Source: Mesorhizobium sp. SARCC-RB16n
Lineage (GTDB): Bacteria > Pseudomonadota > Alphaproteobacteria > Rhizobiales > Rhizobiaceae
Assembly (NCBI RefSeq): GCF_008520305.1
Contig: NZ_ML703285.1
Location: 1 to 64,000 of the forward strand
Reading direction: 5' to 3'
DNA: 64,000 nt
Part shown: in pieces, positions 17,641 through 26,505 of the stretch
Layout of the letters: each line of letters begins with the position of its first letter
How positions within the stretch are numbered: the first letter of the stretch is position 1
Program-made: the position numbers and the translations under genes
Notes under the pieces: model-generated
What the model saw: only the letters and a program-made list of their open reading frames with translations
What the model was told of the DNA's origin: nothing
Database searches by the model: none

Positions 17641-18521
17641 CGGCCACCCAGCCTGGGATCGAGCATGTCGCGTAATCCGTCACCCAGCAGGTTGAAACCC
17701 ATCGCGCTGATCAGAATGGCCAGGCCGGGAAAGGTGACATACCACCACTGGTCGAGGAAATAGTTGCGCCCGCTCGACACCATGGAGCCCCATTCAGACG
17801 TCGGCGGCTGGGCGCCGAGGCCGATGAAGCTCAAAGCCGCGGCCGTCAGGATGGTGCCACCAAGATCCAGTGTCGCCTGAACGATGATGGGTGAGAGGGC
17901 GTTAGGCAGTATGTGCCAGCGCAGCATATAGGCGGGCGAAGCCCCGAAGCTGCGCGATGCCTTCACATAGGTGCGGTTGCGCAGCGACAGCGTCTGCCCA
18001 CGCGCCAGCCGCACATAGGCGGGCACCCGCACCACGGCGACGGCCAGCATGGCGTTGAACAGGCTCGGTCCCAACGCCGCGGCCAGCGCCATGGCGAGGA
18101 TGAGTGCCGGCAGCGCCAGGAAGACATCCATCAGCCGCATGATCGCGGTATCGACGATGCCGCCGACAACGCCGGACAGGCAGCCGATGATCGAGCCGAT
18201 GAAGGTCGAGATGATGACGATGGCAAAGGCGATGCCGCAGGACGCGCGCGCGCCGAAGAGCACCCGCGAAAACAGATCGCGCCCAACCTCATCGGTGCCG
18301 AAGAGGTGCTGCAGGCTGGGCGCGGCAAGCCGTGCGGCAAGTGAGATCTTGTCCGGCGGGTAGGGTGCGAGCAGGGGCGCGGCCATGATCACAAACAGCA
18401 CCGCCAGCGCGATCGCGGCGCCGACCAGAGTGAGAGGACTTTCCTTCACCCGATACCACAACCGTCCCACGCGAATCCGCGCAGCCGGCCGGGGCGATGT
18501 GACGATGCCATCCGCCGCCAT
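17637..18521 (-). CDS. Oligopeptide ABC transporter permease (OppC-type)
   Basis: A 294-residue permease. The N-terminal segment SPLTLVGAAIALAVLFVIMA is followed by the periplasmic region with LFGTDEVGRDLFSRVLFGAR, a hallmark of DppC/OppC, and by the EAA loop (NRTYVKASRSFGASPAYML). It ends [16 protein letters not shown]. Its start shares one base with the OppB-type stop (TGATG) and its end overlaps the OppD-type start. It forms the membrane channel with the OppB-type protein. Confidence 0.93.
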   Translation of the reverse strand: MAADGIVTSPRPAARIRVGRLWYRVKESPLTLVGAAIALAVLFVIMAAPLLAPYPPDKISLAARLAAPSLQHLFGTDEVGRDLFSRVLFGARASCGIAFAIVIISTFIGSIIGCLSGVVGGIVDTAIMRLMDVFLALPALILAMALAAALGPSLFNAMLAVAVVRVPAYVRLARGQTLSLRNRTYVKASRSFGASPAYMLRWHILPNALSPIIVQATLDLGGTILTAAALSFIGLGAQPPTSEWGSMVSSGRNYFLDQWWYVTFPGLAILISAMGFNLLGDGLRDMLDPRLGGR

Positions 18522-19537
18522 CAGCCGAGTTCCCTGATCTGTGGGTCGAGCACCATATAGCTCAGATCGACCGCGAGATTGATCAGCACGTAGCCCAGCG
18601 AAGCGACGATGGTGAAGCCCATGATCGCGGGAAAATCCAGCGTCTGGATCGATGACACCACATAACTCCCCATGCCTGGCCAGGCGAAGATCGTTTCGGT
18701 CAGCACCGCGCCGTAGAGCAGATCACCGAAGGCGAGGCCAAGCAGCGTCACCGACGGGATCAGGGCATTGGGCAGGGCGTGCCGCAGGATGACCGCCGAT
18801 CGCGACAAACCATTCGCCCGCGCGGTGCGCACATAATCCTCCTGCAGGACATCCAGCATGGAGGCCCGAATCTGGCGCGTGATGATGCCGAGATTGGCGA
18901 AGGCGAGGACAAAGGCCGGCAGGATGAGGTGATAGAGCGACGACCAGAAAGCTTTCAGGTCGCCGGCGACAAGCGAGTCGACCAGGAAGAAGCCGGTGAT
19001 GCGCGGCGGCGCGGCGATGCCAAGCGTGATGCGGCCGCTGCCCGGCAGGATCGGTATCTTGACATAGAACAGGAGGATGAGCGCCAGCCCGAACCAGAAT
19101 ACCGGCATTGAAATGCCGGCAACCGACACGACACGCGCCGCCTGGTCGACCGGTCCGTCCTTGTAGATTGCCGAAAGCACACCGAGCGGCACGCCAATCA
19201 TGATCGCCGTCACCAGCGCGGCGATGCCGAGCTCAAGCGTGGCGGGCAGGAACAGGGCAATATCGCCGGCCACCGGGCGCCGCGTCCGCAAGGACTGGCC
19301 GAGATCGCCCGACAGGAGCTGCTTGACGTATATGACAAACTGCTGGGTGACGGGCTTGTCCAGACCAAGCTCCTGGCGCACATGCGCCAACGTCTCGGCT
19401 GAAGCCTTGTCGCCGGCGATCAGCTGCGCCGGATCGCCGGGGATCAAATGCGAAATCGTGAAGGTGATGACCGCGACGCCGGCCACCACGAAGACCAGCA
19501 AGACGAGGCGCCGAAGGATTGTTGAAATAAGCGACAT
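18521..19537 (-). CDS. Oligopeptide ABC transporter permease (OppB-type)
   Basis: A 338-residue permease with the typical N-terminal helix (RRLVLLVFVVAGVAVITFTI), the conserved HLIPGDPAQLI motif just after it, the EAA loop (DYVRTARANGLSRSAVILRH) and the closing YMVLDPQIR. Only 17 bases separate it from the binding-protein gene upstream, so here, unlike in three other systems of this window, there is no hairpin between them. Confidence 0.93.
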   Translation of the reverse strand: MSLISTILRRLVLLVFVVAGVAVITFTISHLIPGDPAQLIAGDKASAETLAHVRQELGLDKPVTQQFVIYVKQLLSGDLGQSLRTRRPVAGDIALFLPATLELGIAALVTAIMIGVPLGVLSAIYKDGPVDQAARVVSVAGISMPVFWFGLALILLFYVKIPILPGSGRITLGIAAPPRITGFFLVDSLVAGDLKAFWSSLYHLILPAFVLAFANLGIITRQIRASMLDVLQEDYVRTARANGLSRSAVILRHALPNALIPSVTLLGLAFGDLLYGAVLTETIFAWPGMGSYVVSSIQTLDFPAIMGFTIVASLGYVLINLAVDLSYMVLDPQIRELG

Positions 19538-19554
19538 GCCTTCGGCGCCGATTT

Positions 19555-21102
19555 CTATTCGGACTTAGACATATCGGCGATGTTGTAGACCTGGATCAGC
19601 ATCGGATTGTAGACGTACCCCTTCACCGAGGATCGCATGGCGAAGATGTCGTTCTTCTGGAACAGAAGGACGTAAGGTGCATCCTCGTTGGTGATTTTCT
19701 GCGCGTCGATATAGAGCTGCTCACGCTTCTTCTGGTCGACGGTCGCGAGCGCCTGGGTGATCAAATCGGTCACTTTCGGGTTTTCATAGAAGGCCCGGTT
19801 GCCGGGAGCCCCCATCTTCGTCGGGTCGAACCAGATGTTCATGAACATGAACGGATCGGCGAAATCGGGCGTCCACGCGCCCGTCGCGATGTCGTAGTCG
19901 CCCTTGGCGACCAGCTCGCGCTTGGTCGTGTCGGCGACATTCTTCATATCCATCGTGACGCCGATTTCGGCGAGCGAGGCCTGCAGCGCAAGACCCACCG
20001 GCTCCCAGGCGGAGTCGGCCTGCGAATAGGTGAAGCTGATGTGCAGATTGGAAACACCGGCGTCGGCAAGCAACTGCTTGGCCTTCTCCAGATCGTAGCT
20101 GTACTGCATGCCTTGCGGGTCATGGCCCCACATGCCGTCCGGGACAGCCCCGCGCATCTGTTCGGCCTGGCCCTGCATGACGCCATCGACCAGCCCCTTG
20201 TAGTCGGCCGCATAGGATATGGCCTGACGGACCTTCGGATTGTCGAAGGGCGCTTTCTTGTTGTTCAAATAGAGATAGACGACATAGAGGCTGGGATTGC
20301 TCTCGATGACCACCCCCGCGTTTGATTTCATGGCCTCGGCCTGGTCGACCGGGACCTGGTCGATCAGGTCGGCGTCCCCGTTCTCCAGTTGCAGGCGACG
20401 CGATGACATCTCGCGTACGATCTTGAAGATGACCTGCTTGAAAGCCGGCGCCTTGCCGGCATAGTGGGGATTGGGATCGAGTGTGATCTGCTGGTTGCGC
20501 TCCCAGCCCGAGATTTTGAAAGCGCCGCTGCCGGCGCTGTGCTCGGCGAGCCAGGCCTTAGCGTCGTCGCCGTTGACCGCGTGCTCTTGCGCCTTGGGAT
20601 TGACGATCGACCCGGCCGAAGTGGCGAGCGCCGACAGGAACGGCGCAAATGGCGCCGACAATTCGAACTTCACGGTCCGCGGGTCGACAATGACAACATC
20701 CTTGATAGTCGGGAACATGTCGCCCGGGCCAGCCGCCAGCTTCTTTACGCGGTCGAATGAATATTTGACCGCGGCGGCATCGACCTGCGAACCATCGTCG
20801 AACATGTGTCCCGACGCCAGCTTGAAGGTCCAGCTGAGGTTGTCGGGAGCCGTGGTCCAGCTCTCGGCAAGCTCCGGAACGACCTCGGTCTTGGCGCCGT
20901 CATATTTCACCAGACGCTCGTAGGCCGGAAAGATCAGCGTATAGCCGTTGTTGCTGACCTCGACGGCGGGGTCAGCCGTGGGCGGATCCTCGGCCTTGGC
21001 GATGACCAGGACATCCTTGTCGGTGGCCCAGCTCGGCCCCACGAAGGTCAAGGCTGTCAACGCGGCAAATGCCGCAAAAGTCGGCAGGCGACGTAACAAC
21101 AT
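19555..21102 (-). CDS. Peptide ABC transporter substrate-binding protein (SBP family 5)
   Basis: A 515-residue binding protein with signal peptide MLLRRLPTFAAFAALTALTF, cleaved near SWA-TDK. Family 5 features include DPPTADPAVEVSNNGYTLIF at the mature N-terminus, LAESWTTAPDNLSWTFKLAS, and the ligand-domain segment VRQAISYAADYKGLVDGVMQ. First structural gene of the opp-type operon and 127 bases downstream of the XRE-cupin regulator. A candidate operator lies between them (21204-21218). Confidence 0.93.
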   Translation of the reverse strand: MLLRRLPTFAAFAALTALTFVGPSWATDKDVLVIAKAEDPPTADPAVEVSNNGYTLIFPAYERLVKYDGAKTEVVPELAESWTTAPDNLSWTFKLASGHMFDDGSQVDAAAVKYSFDRVKKLAAGPGDMFPTIKDVVIVDPRTVKFELSAPFAPFLSALATSAGSIVNPKAQEHAVNGDDAKAWLAEHSAGSGAFKISGWERNQQITLDPNPHYAGKAPAFKQVIFKIVREMSSRRLQLENGDADLIDQVPVDQAEAMKSNAGVVIESNPSLYVVYLYLNNKKAPFDNPKVRQAISYAADYKGLVDGVMQGQAEQMRGAVPDGMWGHDPQGMQYSYDLEKAKQLLADAGVSNLHISFTYSQADSAWEPVGLALQASLAEIGVTMDMKNVADTTKRELVAKGDYDIATGAWTPDFADPFMFMNIWFDPTKMGAPGNRAFYENPKVTDLITQALATVDQKKREQLYIDAQKITNEDAPYVLLFQKNDIFAMRSSVKGYVYNPMLIQVYNIADMSKSE

Positions 21103-21203
21103 GATGCGCTCCCCTCGAGCTTGTGTTTTGCATCTCTTACGGGACGGACCGAGGGATGCCTTTCGCCCACGCTAACACCCGCATTTCGGATGGCAAGCCG
21201 ATT

Positions 21204-21218
21204 TTTCTGATAGGAAAG
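21204..21218. promoter_or_regulatory. Candidate XRE operator before the opp-type operon
   Basis: TTTCTGATAGGAAAG agrees at 13 of 15 positions with TTTATCATAGGAAAG at 21971-21985, upstream of the XRE gene. The core is a loose palindrome, TTTC to GAAA. A second TTTTCTAT half-site follows at 21222-21229. The location, between the regulator and the operon it most likely controls, supports an operator role. Confidence 0.5.
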
Positions 21219-21229
21219 CGATTTTCTAT

Positions 21230-21898
21230 TTAGCCAAGTGTCATTTCCGGTTCGCCAGTCTCGCGCTCGTCATGAGGGCGCACGTTTTTGGCACCGTTGA
21301 TGAGGGTCTGCTCAGACTGGCCGGATGTCGATGTGCACACGCACAGGATCCGGGCAGGCGTGTCGCCGACGCTGACATAGGCGTGTCCCATTGTGCTTTC
21401 GAAGTAGACCGACTCTCCTGTCTTGAGCCTCAGCGTCTCGTACACGTCGGTGTGCAGCTCGACTTCGCCTTCGAGGACATAAGTAAACTCCTGGCCGGGA
21501 TGGCGGATGAGCTCCCCGAACGTTTCGATGCTTTGCTGGGTGATCGCCCCCAGCATGGGGATCATTTCCTTGCGTGACAGCTCCGTGCATAGAAAGCGAT
21601 AGACGTAGTTGGGAGTCTCGACGATCCGCCCGTCCTCAAGCCGGCTGACGGCACGCGCGCCATGTGCGATGGGAGAGACGCTGGCCTTTCTCACGCCGAA
21701 GAGTTCGGTTATGTCGACCTTGAGCCCCTGGGCAAGCTGCAGCAGCTTGTCATAAGTCAGCGACATCTGGTTGTTCTCGACCTTCGACAAGGTCGAGATG
21801 GCGAGCCCCGACATCTGGGCGACCTGAGTCAGTGTCCAGCCCCGCTCCCGGCGCAAAACTTTGAGGCATTCTCCCAGACTTGGCTTCGAATCGCTCAT
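21230..21898 (-). CDS. XRE-family regulator with C-terminal cupin domain
   Basis: A 222-residue protein: an N-terminal XRE helix-turn-helix at about residues 10-65 (LKVLRRERGWTLTQVAQMSG, then LAISTLSKVENNQMSLTYDK) and a cupin sensor domain at about 120-200 (RHPGQEFTYVLEGEVELHTD). Proteins of this build often sense small amino compounds. I use the ATG after AAGGGTCCGCC; an upstream ATG lacks a ribosome site. It is the first gene upstream of, and in the same direction as, the opp-type operon, and probably represses it and itself through the paired 15-base sites. Confidence 0.9.
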   Translation of the reverse strand: MSDSKPSLGECLKVLRRERGWTLTQVAQMSGLAISTLSKVENNQMSLTYDKLLQLAQGLKVDITELFGVRKASVSPIAHGARAVSRLEDGRIVETPNYVYRFLCTELSRKEMIPMLGAITQQSIETFGELIRHPGQEFTYVLEGEVELHTDVYETLRLKTGESVYFESTMGHAYVSVGDTPARILCVCTSTSGQSEQTLINGAKNVRPHDERETGEPEMTLG

Positions 21899-21970
21899 GG
21901 CGGACCCTTTCGACATTGGCAACAGTCTAGGGTTGAGACCCAACAAAGTCGACTCGCAAGCGGCGCCGCC

Positions 21971-21985
21971 TTTATCATAGGAAAG
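21971..21985. promoter_or_regulatory. Candidate autoregulatory XRE operator
   Basis: TTTATCATAGGAAAG lies about 70 bases before the XRE start and nearly matches the site at 21204-21218. ATCAGAAAAAT occurs just beyond it (near 22000); a closely similar ATCAGAAAAAT can be read on the minus strand of the other site. The shared words in both control regions suggest one regulator. Confidence 0.5.
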
Positions 21986-22042
21986 AGGTTTGACCGATCA
22001 GAAAAATTCTGCTTGGCTGCCGGCGCTTGCGCGAGAGAGGCT

Positions 22043-22129
22043 ATGGGGGACGTTCTTATCATCGGCGGCGGCATGGCTGGCGCCTCGCGCTTGTTGATGG
22101 CCGAGATCGATGAGGCCCAGAAGGCGTGA
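22043..22129 (+). pseudogene. Tiny remnant of an FAD-dependent oxidoreductase
   Basis: ATG GGG GAC begins a 28-codon frame reading GDVLIIGGGMAGAS, the dinucleotide-binding motif at the N-terminus of DAO-type amino-acid oxidases and related FAD enzymes. It then passes directly into LLMAEIDEAQKA and a TGA. The ordinary protein would be over 350 residues, so about 95 percent is missing. It may be the two ends joined by an internal deletion. No other part is found nearby. Confidence 0.55.
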
Positions 22130-22725
22130 CCGCACAGCCACTATATAGCGGGTTCCACTGCGTACCTCTGGTTGCGCTCACGAGGCAGCAGTAAATGTGC
22201 TGCGTATTGTGATACAAATCGGTCATGAGTTCCGATAAAAAGCAAATAAAACAGAGGGATAGGGTAGGAGGTGATCCCTGCCAACGGTACCATCGGGCTT
22301 TCCTAAGTTATTGAATTTTCTGTTTAGCGCTACTGACCCTAATCCTGTGCGACCGCGTTTTGGCTGCGTCGCGCCGGGTGCGGTCGAGTTTTGACGGCAG
22401 CCGTGATCGCCGGGGCGGGACGTCGATGGTCGCCACTTCGGCAGAGGCCTCCTTCGAAGCCCTTTTTCGCAGCGACGATGCGCTCCGCGCCAGGAAGCGC
22501 AACAGGGCATTCACCAGCCGATCGAAGCCCGGCAGATGTCGTCTGCAAAGAGCTTCTGGGCGAAGACAAGCCGGGCACGATGTAACCGCCGAACGGGCTC
22601 GGTTCGAATTGATTCGCCAAGTTCTGTATGAAAGCGTACAAAAGGAGGTCGTCAGCAGCACGATACGGGCGTTGACGCTTGGGAGCGACCATCGCACTCC
22701 TGCCCCAGCGTGAGGCTAGGATGTC
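22130..22725. other. Stretch of about 600 bases with no supported gene
   Basis: Several overlapping open frames of 90-130 codons exist on both strands (for example 22339-22692 minus and 22360-22713 plus), but none resembles a known family and they contradict one another. The segment follows a gene fossil, and its base composition is more mixed than in the flanks. I read it as degraded intergenic DNA. Confidence 0.5.
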
Positions 22726-22890
22726 ATGGCGAAAGACCCTGAGCGCCCCAGTCTAGCAACCGAAGCCGTGCGTGCACTTGCTCGGGAATCGGGCGCTACG
22801 GAACAGCAGATACGTGACATAGTGTTGCTGGTAGGGTTCGACCGCGCCTCTATCCTCAGGGAAGCTCGCCTTCTGGCGAAGGATGGATAG
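22726..22890 (+). CDS. Small hypothetical helical protein (54 aa)
   Basis: The frame encodes 54 residues: MAKDPERPSLATEAVRALAR, then ESGATEQQIRDIVLLVGFDR, then ASILREARLLAKDG. It is charged and predicted entirely helical. The pattern ATEQQIRDIVLLVG-RASILREARLL looks like a compact helix-turn-helix or UBA-like small domain. It is preceded by GAGGCTAGG and lies 171 bases before a Crp/Fnr gene. Amino-acid use is protein-like, and small proteins of this appearance occur in Mesorhizobium, but I recognise no named family and propose no function. Confidence 0.6.
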   Translation: MAKDPERPSLATEAVRALARESGATEQQIRDIVLLVGFDRASILREARLLAKDG

Positions 22891-23061
22891 CCGACCAAAC
22901 TTGCGATTTTTCCACAGCAGCTATTGTCGGTTTCATACCGACACGGCCGCCTGCCTAGTGCTGGCCGGGTGGGACAGTCTATGTTTTGCCACCGTCCGCT
23001 CGTTCGAGGGGCGCGGCCGGCCGAGAGATCATAGTGCTCTTGCCCAAGTGGAGAGCATCTC

Positions 23062-23811
23062 ATGGATCGCAAGGCTTTGCAGGCCAAGAGCGAGTTGTTG
23101 CGCCGGATGAGCGCGGACGATTTCGAGCGGCTGCGGCCGCATCTCAAGAGTGTTTTTCTGGAGTTGCGATCGCCGTTGGAGAACGAAGGCCAAAAGATCG
23201 AAGCCGTCTATTTCTTGGAGAGTGGCATCGCATCGGTCGTGGCCAAGGCTTCGGCGACGGCCGAAGCGGAGGTGGGAATAATCGGCTTTGAAGGCATGAC
23301 CGGTTCGGCGCTGATCATGGGCGACGACCTGGCAAGTTTCGATTGTTACATCCAGTCGACGAGCGAAGCGCTACGGATGAGCGCCGCGCCATTCGTCGAA
23401 GCCTTGGAAGACAGCCCTACCTTGCGGCCGTTCCTGTTGCGCTACGTCCAGTATCTCCACATCCAGACGAGCTACACGGCATCGATCAACGCGCGGCACA
23501 GCCTGGAGGTCCGGCTGGCGAGATGGCTTCTGATGTGCAGCGACCGGACCGTCGGCGACAGGCTTATGATAACCCATGAATTCCTTTCGATCATGCTGGG
23601 CGTCAGGCGCCCCGGAGTTACTGTCGGGCTTCAGACAATCGAGAGCTACGGCTACATCCGTGCTCGCCGCGGCGAAATCACCATCCGGGACCGGCAAGGT
23701 CTCATGACGCTGGCGCGGGACTCTTACGGTCCTCCCGAACTGCAATACCGCCGGCTGGTCGGGGACCTCGGCTCAAAGAACCCTTCGAGGCAGGACCGTC
23801 CGCTCGGCTGA
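23062..23811 (+). CDS. Crp/Fnr-family transcriptional regulator
   Basis: A 249-residue regulator. The N-terminal cyclic-nucleotide-binding-like domain includes RSPLENEGQKIEAVYFLESG and VGIIGFEGMTGSALIMGDD. A dimerisation helix follows, then a winged helix near residues 165-215 (FLSIMLGVRRPGVTVGLQTI). The N-terminal FNR cysteines are absent, so it is not a 4Fe-4S sensor. Proteins of this subgroup are numerous in rhizobia and largely uncharacterised. The start follows GTGGAGAG. It is transcribed alone, ahead of a gap of 356 bases. Confidence 0.88.
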   Translation: MDRKALQAKSELLRRMSADDFERLRPHLKSVFLELRSPLENEGQKIEAVYFLESGIASVVAKASATAEAEVGIIGFEGMTGSALIMGDDLASFDCYIQSTSEALRMSAAPFVEALEDSPTLRPFLLRYVQYLHIQTSYTASINARHSLEVRLARWLLMCSDRTVGDRLMITHEFLSIMLGVRRPGVTVGLQTIESYGYIRARRGEITIRDRQGLMTLARDSYGPPELQYRRLVGDLGSKNPSRQDRPLG

Positions 23812-24167
23812 CCACCACCATTGTCGGGTTGCGGGCCGGGATTGCCTTCCGGAATTGCGGGAATGGCCGACGCGACGATGCCGGTGACGGCACATTGCCT
23901 AAGCCCGCGTCGGCCATTGCGGCATGATTTGGAGACGCCGCCTAACGAATCTAGTCGTCCAGGGATGACTGACAATAAAGGTCAAAGGGTTGGTAAGAAG
24001 CGTACGAAGCTTTGCATGCCCACGCTTCGCCGGCGCTGTTCATAACCGTCATTGATCGGCCTTGGTCAGGCAATCACAAGTCCTTGAACGAAAACTGTTC
24101 CCGGAACCACTCAACTCCAGGTTTGTTTGAAGCCCAGGTTCCATCTGGAGCAGGGCGGAGAAGGTGC
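23812..24167. other. Non-coding gap between the Crp/Fnr gene and the DUF2231 gene
   Basis: Open frames here have no recognisable protein features. The 3' half presumably carries the promoter of the DUF2231/sorbosone-dehydrogenase pair. I see no clear terminator hairpin or operator. Confidence 0.5.
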
Positions 24168-24599
24168 ATGGTCAGTTCGCGATCGATACCGGTGGTCGCC
24201 GCGCGTCCCATCCATCGGACGCCAATGGCGGTCGCCAATGCCTGTTTCATCGGCACGCTCCTGACCGACCTGACCTATTGGCGAACCACTGAGATGATGT
24301 GGGCCGATTTTTCGGCGTGGCTGCTGTTGGCTGGCCTGGTGATGGGCGCGCTTGCGGTGATTGCGGCACTTGTCGATTTCTTCACCCGTCGTATTTTCCG
24401 TGTGCGCGGGGTGTATCTGTTCGGCAGCCTCGTGGTGCTTGTGCTGTCGTTCTTCAACGCGCTGGTGCATAGCCGTGACGCCTGGACGTCGGTCGTGCCG
24501 ACGGGGCTCATCCTCTCCGCAGCGGCCGTGATCGTCTTGCTTCTCGTGTGGCTTCTGGGATGGAGCACCGGCCGCGCTCGCGTGGAGGTGGTCGAATGA
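24168..24599 (+). CDS. DUF2231 inner-membrane protein
   Basis: A 143-residue protein with four predicted membrane helices: [58 protein letters not shown] and [19 protein letters not shown]. The conserved features of the DUF2231 family are present: [35 protein letters not shown] and [17 protein letters not shown]. The ATG chosen follows AAGGTGC; longer frames upstream have no family likeness. It overlaps the following sugar-dehydrogenase gene by ATGA, an arrangement that suggests a membrane partner, perhaps for electron transfer. Function is otherwise unknown. Confidence 0.85.
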   Translation: MVSSRSIPVVAARPIHRTPMAVANACFIGTLLTDLTYWRTTEMMWADFSAWLLLAGLVMGALAVIAALVDFFTRRIFRVRGVYLFGSLVVLVLSFFNALVHSRDAWTSVVPTGLILSAAAVIVLLLVWLLGWSTGRARVEVVE

Positions 24600-25945
24600 A
24601 CACCATGCAGGTTTCCAACGCACACATCCGGCGTGCCGTAGGGTTAGGCCTGTTGTGCGGATCGCTTCTGGCATTGCCTGCCTGCAGCAACGACGACCCA
24701 GACCCAAGCGGCCAGGTCGGGCCGAACCCGATACTGCCTGAACCGACGCAATATCTGGTTCCGCCGATGCATGTAGCTTCGATCATTGGCTGGAAACAGG
24801 ACGAGAAACCAACGGTTGCGAAGGGTTTGCAGATCCAGGCATTCGCCAAGGGATTGAAGCATCCGCGCTCGCTCTACACCTTACCGAATGGGGACGTTCT
24901 CGTGGTTGAGTCCGTGGCGCCGCCCGCCGCTGCGATCAAGCGTCCGAAGGACCTGATCATGGGCTGGATCGAGTCCATGGCGACCTCCGGTGGCAGCACC
25001 GAGGGAAGCAACCGCATAACCTTGCTGCGCGATACGAACGGCGATGGTGTGCCCGATGTCCAGGACGTCTTCCTCGACCATCTCGATTCGCCCTTCGGCG
25101 TGGCTCTGGTCGGCAATGACCTCTATGTCGCCAACACGGATGCAATCGTGCGTTATCCCTATACGCCAGGCGATACCAAGATCACCGCGCCAGGCACCGT
25201 GCTGACGCCGCTGCCCGGCGGCCCGATCGATCACCACTGGACCAAGTCTCTCGTCGCCAGCCTGGACGGATCGCTGCTTTACGTCGGCGTCGGCTCCAAC
25301 AGCAACATCACCGAGAACGGCATCCAGGCGGAAAAGGACCGCGCCGCCATCTGGGAGGTCGACAGGGCGACAGGCCGTTCGCGTATTTTCGCAAGCGGGT
25401 TGCGCAATCCCAACGGTTTGAGCTGGGAGCCGCAGAGCGGAGCGCTTTGGGCGGTTATCAACGAGCGCGATGAACTCGGCCCCAATCTGGTTCCCGACTA
25501 CATGACTTCGGTCAAGGACGGCGCATTTTATGGCTGGCCCTACAGCTACTATGGCCAGCATGTCGATCCGCGGGTGATGCCGCAGCGGCCGGACCTAGTC
25601 GCCAAGGCGATCCCCCCGGACTATGCACTGAGTTCCCATGTCGCGCCCCTGGGCCTGGCATTTTACACCGGCACCAACCTGCCTGAATCCTATCGCAATG
25701 GCGCGTTTGTCGGCGAACATGGCAGCTGGAACCGCAAGCGTTTCAACGGCTACAAGGTCGTTTTCATACCGTTCAATGGAGGTCATCCCGACGGCAAGCC
25801 TCAGGACGTCGTCACCGGTTTCCTTGACAATGACAACAAGGCACATGGGCGGCCCGTGGGCGTCGCCGTCGACAAGTCGGGTGCTTTGTTGATTGCGGAC
25901 GATGTTGGAAACACGGTCTGGCGCGTGACCGCCGCTGCCCGGTAG
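24596..25945 (+). CDS. Sorbosone-dehydrogenase-like (PQQ-type beta-propeller) lipoprotein
   Basis: A 449-residue exported protein. The N-terminal hydrophobic segment ends in a lipobox-like LALPAC, so it is probably an outer-membrane or periplasmic lipoprotein. The body is the six-bladed propeller of soluble glucose/L-sorbosone dehydrogenases: [20 protein letters not shown] at the start, [20 protein letters not shown] in the middle and [18 protein letters not shown] near the end. Such enzymes oxidise sugars or aldehydes with PQQ. Translation is probably coupled to the DUF2231 gene. The natural substrate is unknown. Confidence 0.87.
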   Translation: MNTMQVSNAHIRRAVGLGLLCGSLLALPACSNDDPDPSGQVGPNPILPEPTQYLVPPMHVASIIGWKQDEKPTVAKGLQIQAFAKGLKHPRSLYTLPNGDVLVVESVAPPAAAIKRPKDLIMGWIESMATSGGSTEGSNRITLLRDTNGDGVPDVQDVFLDHLDSPFGVALVGNDLYVANTDAIVRYPYTPGDTKITAPGTVLTPLPGGPIDHHWTKSLVASLDGSLLYVGVGSNSNITENGIQAEKDRAAIWEVDRATGRSRIFASGLRNPNGLSWEPQSGALWAVINERDELGPNLVPDYMTSVKDGAFYGWPYSYYGQHVDPRVMPQRPDLVAKAIPPDYALSSHVAPLGLAFYTGTNLPESYRNGAFVGEHGSWNRKRFNGYKVVFIPFNGGHPDGKPQDVVTGFLDNDNKAHGRPVGVAVDKSGALLIADDVGNTVWRVTAAAR

Positions 25946-26047
25946 GTACGATCTGGTAAAAATCGCACCGTCAAAGTCATCAAATTTAAATGACAGAACC
26001 TCGGTTTCGCGCGAAAATTCCGCCTTGGCTGATGCTTGGAGGAAGCC

Positions 26048-26239
26048 GTGCAGAATGCCCAACACAAAAGCAAAGTCGGAACCCAGATCGAGGTCGTCGA
26101 AGGATGCGGCGAATGGTTCGTCCGCGTGATCGGCGACGGTCAGGAAACCACCTGCCAATTCGAGCTTGAATCCTTCGCCCTGGCCTACGCCGAGGGCCAA
26201 AGGCTTCGCTTGAAGCTGGCTGGCATCAAGCGCCTTTAA
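26048..26239 (+). CDS. Small hypothetical protein (63 aa)
   Basis: A GTG-started frame behind a strong GGAGGA encodes 63 residues reading TQIEVVEGCGEWFVRVIGDG and TTCQFELESFALAYAEGQRL. The alternation of strands and a final helix suggests a small alpha-beta domain. Similar short proteins occur singly in Mesorhizobium genomes, but I know no family name or function. An in-frame TTG lies 12 bases earlier, overlapping the ribosome site, and is unlikely to be used. Confidence 0.6.
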   Translation: MQNAQHKSKVGTQIEVVEGCGEWFVRVIGDGQETTCQFELESFALAYAEGQRLRLKLAGIKRL

Positions 26240-26287
26240 TACCTGCCACGCCAAATAGGGGCAGGCAGTTCGGACGGACCAAAGGCC

Positions 26288-26469
26288 GTGTCGGCAAATG
26301 CCGAACCGACAAACGTCGCCGCGTCGGTGGATGCCATTCTCGACGAGTTGCAGGACAGCCCTTTTTCGTGATGCAAGCCGCCATGGCCTCGCTGCGGGAG
26401 CGGGCCGCTACAGAGCGACCGGATGCAGATCTGAAGGGCTTGATCACCGAGAAGGTTTCAGTTTTTTGA
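26288..26469 (+). pseudogene. Small gene broken by a one-base loss in a T run
   Basis: From GTG at 26288 the frame reads SANAEPTNVAASVDAILDEL and QDSPFS, then a TGA at 26369-26371. In the next frame the sequence continues without a gap as VMQAAMASLRERAATERPD and ADLKGLITEKVSVF, ending at TGA 26467-26469. One more T in the CCCTTTTTCG run (26358-26367) would restore a single protein of about 60 residues with a smooth helical pattern across the join. It is either a true frameshift mutation or a homopolymer error in the sequence. Function unknown. Confidence 0.6.
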
Positions 26470-26505
26470 AGAGAAAAGCCGCGCCGCAAATTGGGCCAAG
26501 GCCGT

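Noticed and set aside
22339-22713. Possible genes on either strand in the gap before the 54-residue protein
   Set aside because: Both strands have open frames of about 117 codons that exclude each other; neither shows a family motif, and neither has a convincing ribosome site.
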